Source: DATJBF01 sp035515475
GTDB taxonomy: Bacteria; Verrucomicrobiota; Verrucomicrobiia; Palsa-1439
NCBI GenBank assembly: GCA_035515475.1
Contig: DATJBF010000082.1
Location: 1-64,000 of the forward strand
Length of the DNA: 64,000 bases
Direction: 5' to 3'
Below are positions 1 through 6,212 of this stretch, piece by piece. The notes below the pieces were generated by a model, which did not search any database, was not told the origin of the DNA, and worked only from the letters and a program-made list of their open reading frames with translations. A program made the position numbers and the translations under genes. How positions within the stretch are numbered: position 1 is the stretch's first letter; each line of letters opens with the position of its first letter.

Positions 1-423
1 CCCATTGAAGCGCCATGAGCAACGAGATTCCCCCCGCAGTAAGTTTATTTCCGCGCTCACGTGAGCGCGGCCCCATTGAAGCAGACCGAAGGCGCTGCTG
101 TGCACCGCGCGCGTATCGCATTTCCGCGCTCACGTGAGCGCGGCCCCATTGAAGCTTCAAAGGCCAAGGCGGACTACGCGTCCACTTTGCCAATTTCCGG
201 GCTCACGTGAGCGCGGCCCCATTGAAGCAACCCAAAGATTTGATGATGATGCCTGCTAGAGTGGCGTATTTCCGCGCTCACGTGAGCGCGGCCCCATTGA
301 AGCTCATATTTTCCCTGCTCCTGCTGACCGGCTGCGCGGCATTTCCGCGCTCACGTGAGCGCGGCCCCATTGAAGCTGACTGTTCGCAAGGAGGAAAAAC
401 CTGTGCTGCTTATTTCCGCGCTC
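1..423 (+). CRISPR. CRISPR array, 36-nt repeats, left end outside window
   Basis: Five full 36-nt repeats lie at 47-82, 120-155, 193-228, 268-303 and 341-376, with spacers of 35-39 nt. The 11-nt tail of a sixth is at 1-11. The last unit (412-423) keeps only the first 12 bases, so the array ends here and is read on the plus strand with its leader to the left. Each repeat contains a perfect 20-nt palindrome (CCGCGCTCAC/GTGAGCGCGG) followed by CCCCATTGAAGC, so a Cas6-type cut would leave an ATTGAAGC 5' tag. The repeat at 193 has one substitution (CCGG for CCGC). From memory of the family, this GC-rich repeat with an ATTGAAGC end resembles type I-G (formerly I-U) repeats rather than common type III-A repeats. 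No adaptation genes are adjacent. Confidence 0.97.
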
Positions 424-694
424 GGCTGAAACGGTAACGCTGGCTGAAAACCACCCTCGCACCCGCACCTTGCGAAGCGGTGCCTGCCGTGTTTTTAGTG
501 CCAGCGATGGATGGAACCCGGTCGCGGTCGGGCCTGATCCACTGCCCGACACACGCATCCACATGCGCCAAGGCCTATTCGTCGCGCTTGCCTTGGCCGG
601 CACCGATAACTACACTCCGTGTTCTGACGGAACCGAATTTGGCTATCGGAAAATCGAAAGTGGAAAGGAGTGTGGAATCACTGGGAAACCACGA

Positions 695-1519
695 ATGCAG
701 GTGGCGCGGTTTGCGTTGAATTCGACGGTCCTGCCACCGGTGACAGAAACGTTGCCAGTGGCCGAATCTGCGCGGCGAACGCTGATGGGATTATTCGGGC
801 GACTGTTCCCAAATACTGATGGAACGAAGGGTCGCTCGGCTACCTTTTCAGGTAAGGATGCCGATGGTGAACCTTTGCAGGGACATCGCCATGCTTTTTA
901 CCTGCCTACTGATGAAGATGAGGACGGTCGACTTGACCATCTGACGATCTTCGCCGCCGAGGGCTTCTTGCCACACGAAATCAGCTCGATCGAAGGGCTT
1001 CGCCATCTGGCGAGCCGAGAAGGGAGTAGAAACTGCGGACCACTACGTGCGTTGCTGCTTGGCCTAGGTTGTTGCGAGGATTACCAGCCTGGGCCACTCA
1101 CGCCGGCGCGCGTCTGGATTAGTGGCACGCCTTTCCTTGCGCCGCGTTTTCTCAAGAAGCGCGGTACCAAACGCGACATGATCGAGTTGTGGGACAACCC
1201 AGCAGCTTTCCTCGTCACTGTGTTGCGCGAGGAACTGGCGCGGCTAATCGCACGTTCGCACCCTGGGTTTTCGAGTATAACATTGGAAGCTATCCGCATC
1301 GAATCATTGGTGGATGCTGTTGGCAACTTTCGCCTTGGTCGGCAGCAGCTACGCCTGTTTCAGTTCAAACGCAACCGTCGGAAGACCAACGACGACGGCG
1401 GCAAACGAGTAGCCGGTGCCTTCCGCATCGAGCTCCCGCACTCAGTGTGCGGGCCAATCTGTCTTGGACATTCATCCCACTTCGGCCTTGGTCTGTTTAT
1501 GCCGGAGGTGAGAACATGA
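695..1519 (+). CDS. Csb2 (GSU0054)-family Cas6-like C-terminal module
   Basis: The 274 residues match my memory of the C-terminal half of Csb2 (the GSU0054 family), the Cas5-Cas6 fusion of type I-G CRISPR systems. Recognisable pieces are ARFALNSTVLPPVTETLP at the start, the block GHRHAFYLP at 63-71 followed by DEDEDGRLDHL, and the C-terminal glycine-rich loop GHSSHFGLGLF. Full-length Csb2 is roughly 500 residues, so the Cas5-like N-terminal half is missing. The open frame extends left to a TTG at 470 with an ATG at 563, but I see no family resemblance there, so I start at ATG 695. The stop overlaps the cas10 start (ATGA), which argues for translational coupling. Its likely job is to cut the palindromic repeat transcripts, because no other Cas6 is present. 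Family call fairly firm; activity inferred. Confidence 0.8.
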   Translation: MQVARFALNSTVLPPVTETLPVAESARRTLMGLFGRLFPNTDGTKGRSATFSGKDADGEPLQGHRHAFYLPTDEDEDGRLDHLTIFAAEGFLPHEISSIEGLRHLASREGSRNCGPLRALLLGLGCCEDYQPGPLTPARVWISGTPFLAPRFLKKRGTKRDMIELWDNPAAFLVTVLREELARLIARSHPGFSSITLEAIRIESLVDAVGNFRLGRQQLRLFQFKRNRRKTNDDGGKRVAGAFRIELPHSVCGPICLGHSSHFGLGLFMPEVRT

Positions 1520-3126
1520 TAGTAGCAGGAGCGATTTCCGGAATTCAGGAGTATTTGTTTGATGTGGCCGACGAAGGCGGCGGGCAAGCGCGACGGCTAC
1601 GGGCGCGGTCGTTTTTCATCCAACTGCTGGCAGAAGCCGCGTCGCTGCGAGCGATGAGCGCGCTGGGTTGGTCGCGAGCCGGTGTGCGGTCGCTCCTGTC
1701 CGGCGCAGGAAAGTTTGTTCTCTCCGGGCCGATTGTCGATCAGGCATCTCAGAAACTGCGCGTGGCGGAGCAGGCGATGAGCCGCTGGTTGCTACAGCAG
1801 TTGCGCGGTGAACTGAGGTTATCGTTGGGATGGTCGGAAATGGGTGACGAAGTGATCGCTTACTCCGAAGCGATGGGAATGCTGCAAAAGGCGAAGTCAC
1901 GTGGATGGTCTTCTGTGGCGATAACGGCAAACGGTTGGGACCCTTCCGCATTGGTGTTGCCGCCGTTAGACCAGCCTTGCAGCCTCTGCGCTCATCAGAC
2001 CGCCGAGTATGACGAATATGACCAAGAAACAAGCCAAACCAAACGCGTGTGCCGGCGTTGCACACAAGACCGCGCATTGGGTCAGATGCTGCCACGTGCG
2101 CGGTGGCTGACCATCTCGGATTCCCCCGATCAAGATGAGTTGGATTTGTTCGGCTTGGGAGCGGCGCTATCTTCTGACGAGACTGTGCCTCTTACCCGTC
2201 GAACAGTCACGGTTACCAATCTGGTTCGACCCGACGTTATCCTTGTCGGTTGTCCGCCGGACATTTTTCTACCACGACAGCTGATGAGCTATATCCCGGT
2301 GCAAAATCAGCAACCAATCATGTTCGTGGACTTGGCGCGTAAGGCGCGTGGAGATTGCCTCTTAGGCGTACTGAAAGCTGACGCGGATTCGCTGGGGCTG
2401 AAGATTAACCGGTTGCTACAACACGCGACAAGTTTACAGCCGGTGGCTTCGCTAAGCGGAAGGCTGGATCGCTTTTTCACCGGGCGGCTTAAGCAGGAAT
2501 TGGAAGCCGGCGCCAATCAGCGGTTTCGTCTGATTTACACTGTGTTTGCCGGCGGTGATGATCTGTTACTCGTAGGCCCCTGGGATGTGATGTTGGATTT
2601 TGCCGGACGCGTCAACGAATTATTCCAAGCCGAATTTAGCGACCTCGGTTTGTCCATCAGTGGTGGACTCGCGATCATGAAACCCAAGCGTCCCATCAAG
2701 CACGCAGTGGCAGAAGCCAGCCGACTTCTGGACGAAGCTAAACAAGTCATTGTGCATGGCGAAGTTTCGGCCAAGGATCAGTTGGCCGCCTTCGGCGAGA
2801 TTTGGAAATGGAAACATCACGCCGCAATCCTGCAAAGCGCCATGCGCCTTGCTGATTGGGTGGCCAATCGCGACGCCGAGCGAGGTTGGTTGCACACCTG
2901 GCTGAAGTTGACCGAGGCGAGCCGTGCTGCTCAACCAGATTCGATTGCAATCTCCAGACTTGCGGCTCATATCGCACGTAACTGCAGGCGTGGCTCAGCC
3001 ATCCGAGAATGGGCGGAGAGCTTGGTGGAGGATTTCGATGATACCCACCGCGTGGAGACAAGATACTTACCGGGAATACTGCGCTACGCGCTCACTGCCA
3101 CTAGAACGCCAACCCAGGAGGAATAA
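1516..3126 (+). CDS. csm1: Cas10/Csm1, type III-A large subunit without HD domain
   Basis: Cas10 is the large subunit of type III effector complexes; its Palm domain makes cyclic oligoadenylate when target RNA is bound. The 536-residue protein opens directly with Palm-1 (AISGIQEYLF at 6-15, then LRARSFF), so the N-terminal HD nuclease of typical Csm1 (700-850 residues) is absent. A zinc ribbon is formed by C155, C158, C179 and C182. The second Palm has KADADSLG at 287-294 and an intact GGDD at 346-349, followed by a helical C-terminal domain. The start is ATG 1516, with GGAGGTGAG just upstream and an ATGA overlap with the preceding gene. The protein should signal through cyclic oligoadenylate but not cut DNA with its own HD domain. 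No CARF effector is seen in the window. Confidence 0.93.
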   Translation: MIVAGAISGIQEYLFDVADEGGGQARRLRARSFFIQLLAEAASLRAMSALGWSRAGVRSLLSGAGKFVLSGPIVDQASQKLRVAEQAMSRWLLQQLRGELRLSLGWSEMGDEVIAYSEAMGMLQKAKSRGWSSVAITANGWDPSALVLPPLDQPCSLCAHQTAEYDEYDQETSQTKRVCRRCTQDRALGQMLPRARWLTISDSPDQDELDLFGLGAALSSDETVPLTRRTVTVTNLVRPDVILVGCPPDIFLPRQLMSYIPVQNQQPIMFVDLARKARGDCLLGVLKADADSLGLKINRLLQHATSLQPVASLSGRLDRFFTGRLKQELEAGANQRFRLIYTVFAGGDDLLLVGPWDVMLDFAGRVNELFQAEFSDLGLSISGGLAIMKPKRPIKHAVAEASRLLDEAKQVIVHGEVSAKDQLAAFGEIWKWKHHAAILQSAMRLADWVANRDAERGWLHTWLKLTEASRAAQPDSIAISRLAAHIARNCRRGSAIREWAESLVEDFDDTHRVETRYLPGILRYALTATRTPTQEE

Positions 3127-3642
3127 ATGGCTGCACCTCTTCAAAGACCTCCAAACTCCGCAGGCGGGGCCGGCCATCGCGTTGATCATTCGCACGATGT
3201 GCCGCGAGAGCCGTTGCTGGATGAACTTTGGCCCAATTATCTTCAAGGTGGATACCTTGATCAGTCGGGCAATTTGAAACTCGAATACGTCGCACGAGAA
3301 AAGGTTATGAGTCTCATCCGCGAAATGGATCGGGCACGCCCTCGTCTGACGATGCATCAAGTGCGGCGATTCTTCCAGCACTGCCGGGCCATTGAGGCGA
3401 GGCTCAGGGCAAGGTCTTCAAGCTGGTCTGCCGAGGAGTCGGCCTTCCGTAAACTTGATGTCGCTGCGGCCGACGGGTTTGGCAAGAGCAATCCTAAGAT
3501 TCCAAAGCTGTTTCATGATTTCATCCAGCGCAATGTCGCGATGGTCAAGACCGAGCAGGATTTCCTGAAGGGCTTCCTGCCCCACTTCGAGGCGCTGGTG
3601 GGCTTCGGTGCGCAGATGTTACAACCACGAGAAAGGAACTAA
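3127..3642 (+). CDS. csm2: Csm2, small subunit (Cas11) of type III-A complex
   Basis: The 171-residue helical protein has the Csm2 pattern: LTMHQVRRFFQHCRAIE in the middle, then KIPKLFHDFIQRNVAMV and a C-terminal HFEALVGF. Csm2 lines the belly of the Csm complex along the crRNA-target duplex. Its N-terminal 50 residues are an extension beyond the usual 120-150 residue family length. The start ATG directly abuts the csm1 stop (TAAATG), with an AGGAGG ribosome site just before it. It is the third gene of one tightly packed operon. Confidence 0.88.
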   Translation: MAAPLQRPPNSAGGAGHRVDHSHDVPREPLLDELWPNYLQGGYLDQSGNLKLEYVAREKVMSLIREMDRARPRLTMHQVRRFFQHCRAIEARLRARSSSWSAEESAFRKLDVAAADGFGKSNPKIPKLFHDFIQRNVAMVKTEQDFLKGFLPHFEALVGFGAQMLQPRERN

Positions 3643-3647
3643 CTGAC

Positions 3648-4295
3648 ATGAAAAAGATCGCTCATCGCGAAATCACCGGGACAATCCACTGCGTCAGCGG
3701 TCTCCGCATCGGTGGAAGCGAAGAACTCCTGCAAATTGGCGGCTCGGACCTGGCCTGCATCAAGCACCCAATCACGCTCAAGCCGTACCTTCCCGGGTCG
3801 TCCCTCAAGGGCAAGATGCGTTCGGAGTTGGAGAGAGCACAGGGGAAATTTGGCGGAAAGGGCAACAATGAACCATGTGGTTGTGGAAAAGAAGATTGTT
3901 TGATTTGTAGGGTCTTCGGGCCTCACAAGAAGCCACAACATAATCTCGGTCCGACTCGCATAATCGTGCGCGACTCCCAAGTGCTGAGGGGTGGCGAGAC
4001 TGAATTCAAATCTGAAAACGTCATCGACCGCAAAACGGGCACAGCCTTACACCCTCGCAAGGTGGAACGCGTTGTCAGTGGTTCACAGTTTTCGCTGCGC
4101 GTTGGTATCCAAATTTGGGACATCGACAATAGTTGTTCTTTCAAGAGCAAGTCAGGTGGAGACGCTCTTGTGGAATTCATCAAGGACGGGCTTCGTGCCT
4201 TGCAGCAGACCGGCATCGGTTCAGGCGTCAGCAAAGGCTCCGGCGAGATCATATTCGAAGACCTAAGCCTCGATGGTCAACCGTTCTCGCTTTAG
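3648..4295 (+). CDS. csm3: Csm3, Cas7-type backbone RNase of type III-A complex
   Basis: Csm3 is the repeated backbone subunit that cuts target RNA every six nucleotides. The 215-residue protein has LRIGGSEELLQIGGSD near the N-terminus; D34 in GGSDLACIKHP sits where the catalytic aspartate lies in characterised Csm3. YLPGSSLKGKMRSELE follows, then a zinc-finger insertion with C77, C79, C84 and C87, and the C-terminal glycine-rich loop GSGVSKGSGEI at 191-201. The length is normal. The ATG at 3648 is preceded by AAAGGAAC and lies 5 nt after csm2. With D34 in place, target-RNA cleavage is probably intact. Confidence 0.93.
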   Translation: MKKIAHREITGTIHCVSGLRIGGSEELLQIGGSDLACIKHPITLKPYLPGSSLKGKMRSELERAQGKFGGKGNNEPCGCGKEDCLICRVFGPHKKPQHNLGPTRIIVRDSQVLRGGETEFKSENVIDRKTGTALHPRKVERVVSGSQFSLRVGIQIWDIDNSCSFKSKSGGDALVEFIKDGLRALQQTGIGSGVSKGSGEIIFEDLSLDGQPFSL

Positions 4296-4309
4296 CGATA
4301 ATCGCGCCG

Positions 4310-5260
4310 ATGGAATTGTTTAGCTTCACAATAGTCCCCGAATCTCCCTGGGCGACGCCCTGGCAGGCAGACACACTGGCGGGGCTGTTGTGTTGGGCTT
4401 GCGCTCGCAACTTCGGTGCGGAGACGCTGAGGCGGGATATTCTCGACCCATGTGCCGCCGCCCGCCCGCCGTTTGTCTTGTCGGACGCGTTCCCCGGAGA
4501 CTCTCTGCCCCTACCACAAGCCTTGCGAGCAAGGCGCTGGCCCCCCGAACTGCGCAAGACCATCAAACGAGCTCGTTGGATTAGGCGAGAGACATTCCAG
4601 CGGCTTCAGCGAGGCGAACCCCTGCAGGTTGATGATCTAGTGATGTCGACCGGCTGGCGTTCTTACACGCAACTCCGCAACACTGTCAGCCGTGCCACCA
4701 ATACGACAGGTGACGCCGGGTCGCTGTTCCCAAAAGAAGAATGGATCAGTGACAATTGTACGGATCATCTGACCGTTTATGTGCGCTTTGAACCGCAGTT
4801 TAAGGGGATGTTCTGGGAGTTAATCGAGAAGCTAGCACAGTCGGGTTTCGGAGCAGATATCTCAGCCGGAAAGGGACAGTTTCGGTTGCATTCTACTTTG
4901 CAGAGTGCCGCGGATTTGGACCAACCAGCGGATGCGCCACATAGTGTTGTGCTCTCAACCTTTCAGCCGTCAGCCCAGAACCCGACGCAGGGCTATTGGG
5001 AGTCTTTCACTAAGTATGGCAAATTGGGACCGGACTTTGGCTTGGACAACGTCTTCAAGCGGCCTCTTATCATGCTGAGGCCTGGCGCGTGTTTCCGAGG
5101 AAACCCTCCCTGCCGCTGGCTGGGGCGAGCCGTGCCGATGACGGAATTGCTTTCCCGGGAAGTTGCCGAAGCCCTGACCCGCCGGCGGGTGGACATCGCA
5201 CATTTGGCGTTCGGCCTTGCAGTCCCAGCCAAACTTAACTTGGAGGAAGGTTATGGCTAA
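4310..5260 (+). CDS. csm4: Csm4, Cas5-type subunit of type III-A complex
   Basis: Csm4 holds the 5' handle of the crRNA and contacts Cas10. The 316-residue protein begins with a beta strand, then TPWQADTLAGLLCWA, then PPFVLSDAFPGDSLPLPQA, all typical of Csm4. A region around FGADISAGKGQFRL supplies the glycine-rich loop. The length is in the family range. The open frame runs upstream through csm3, but ATG 4310 is the only start that gives the family N-terminus; it lies 14 nt after the csm3 stop. The gene ends inside the start region of the next small ORF (8-nt overlap). A csm5 gene would normally follow and is not there. Confidence 0.9.
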   Translation: MELFSFTIVPESPWATPWQADTLAGLLCWACARNFGAETLRRDILDPCAAARPPFVLSDAFPGDSLPLPQALRARRWPPELRKTIKRARWIRRETFQRLQRGEPLQVDDLVMSTGWRSYTQLRNTVSRATNTTGDAGSLFPKEEWISDNCTDHLTVYVRFEPQFKGMFWELIEKLAQSGFGADISAGKGQFRLHSTLQSAADLDQPADAPHSVVLSTFQPSAQNPTQGYWESFTKYGKLGPDFGLDNVFKRPLIMLRPGACFRGNPPCRWLGRAVPMTELLSREVAEALTRRRVDIAHLAFGLAVPAKLNLEEGYG

Positions 5261-5525
5261 AGTCGTTGCATCCTCTTTGAACATTGGACGACATAGAGCT
5301 GCATTCACTGTAGGAACTAGCCAGAGCAAAGGGATGAGCATCCGCCATGAGGATTCTGGACAAGAAGTGGTGCGTTTGCATTGGGAAGGTTGGGTGAGGG
5401 GCAGCTACTCAGCCGACTGCTCAGGAGCAGTGTTCGTCTCGATGCGCCCGTTATCTGTTGGAAGCGCGACCCATGAAACCCTAGGCTCTCTTGGGTGCTC
5501 GATGTGCCTTGCCGACGGCTGTTAA
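5253..5525 (+). CDS. Small unrecognised ORF in the csm5 position
   Basis: This 90-residue ORF overlaps the csm4 stop by 8 nt and has a good ribosome site (TTGGAGGAAGG at 5239-5249), so it is probably translated as the last gene of the csm operon. I do not recognise it. It lacks the LTPVHIG-type N-terminus expected of Csm5 and ends in a cysteine-containing tail (CSMCLADGC). It may be the start of a decayed fifth gene, cut off by whatever event placed the decayed repeats just downstream, or a small protein of its own. Confidence 0.5.
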   Translation: MAKVVASSLNIGRHRAAFTVGTSQSKGMSIRHEDSGQEVVRLHWEGWVRGSYSADCSGAVFVSMRPLSVGSATHETLGSLGCSMCLADGC

Positions 5526-5583
5526 GGGCATGGCACCTGATCTTTGTCGTAAGGTTCTTTGACAGCAGATTAGATGCGACCCA

Positions 5584-5768
5584 AGCTCCGTGCCCGTGCT
5601 GGCGCGGTCCCATTGAAGTTCGTCGATAGTATGCGAGAATTCTCCGATCATCATTTGCCCATATCCGCACCCAAGTGGGCGCGGCCCTATTGCAGGCGTA
5701 AGATTTATTGGAGGGTGCCCACACACGTACTCATTTCCGCGCTCGCACGAGCGCGGCCCCATTCAGGC
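5584..5768 (+). CRISPR. Decayed CRISPR array remnant (three degenerate repeats)
   Basis: Three 36-nt units match the array at 1-423 in the same orientation: 5584-5619 (weakest, ends GTCCCATTGAAGT), 5661-5696 and 5733-5768 (strongest, with a CGCGCTCG..CGAGCGCG stem). They are separated by 41 and 36 nt, which are normal spacer lengths. Substitutions are scattered and some are paired, so stems are kept. No further units are seen on either side. The cas operon therefore lies between two array segments of the same family. Confidence 0.8.
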
Positions 5769-5810
5769 ATCCTCGGTGAGTACCGGCACGCTGCCTTGTC
5801 TAGCCCGACC

Positions 5811-6212
5811 CTACGACTGGCTTCTTCCGATCGGGGTGATGATGATAGAAGCGACGAAGGGTCTCCCGTGGTCGAGATCGGCGTAGCGTTTGGACAGTAC
5901 ATGCACCGTGGCGAGGTCGTTTTCGCGGAGCAGGTCGGCTAGCCGTCCAAGACGCCAGCCCAGAATCACCACATCGGCAGTCGAAAACGCGATTGTGAGC
6001 TTTTGCGGTGGAGCATTCTTGTCCTCACCGGCATCCGGATTCGGTTCGAGCTTGTAATGAATCAACTGGCCGGTGTGGAAACCATGCCGGCATTTCTCGT
6101 TGAGGTGGAACTCAATACACGGACAGTACTTGCCGGAAGATGTGTAGCAGTCCTCTTTCGTTAGCGATATGGATCGCTCCTTAGTTGATGTCTGTTGATA
6201 GGAAAATTTCAT
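5811..6212 (-). CDS. Hypothetical protein coupled to the relaxase gene
   Basis: The 133-residue protein starts with an ATG that overlaps the relaxase stop codon by 4 nt, so the two are translated together and it probably belongs to the mobilisation module. It contains a cysteine/histidine-rich stretch (CYTSSGKYCPCIEFH, then CRHGFH) that could bind metal, and a C-terminal part ending in VASIIITPIG. I do not recognise the family. Its 3' end points toward the decayed CRISPR repeats. Confidence 0.6.
   Translation of the reverse strand: MKFSYQQTSTKERSISLTKEDCYTSSGKYCPCIEFHLNEKCRHGFHTGQLIHYKLEPNPDAGEDKNAPPQKLTIAFSTADVVILGWRLGRLADLLRENDLATVHVLSKRYADLDHGRPFVASIIITPIGRSQS

Noticed and set aside
207..603. 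Small ORFs within and just after the CRISPR array
   Set aside because: They translate repeats and spacers and have no ribosome sites.
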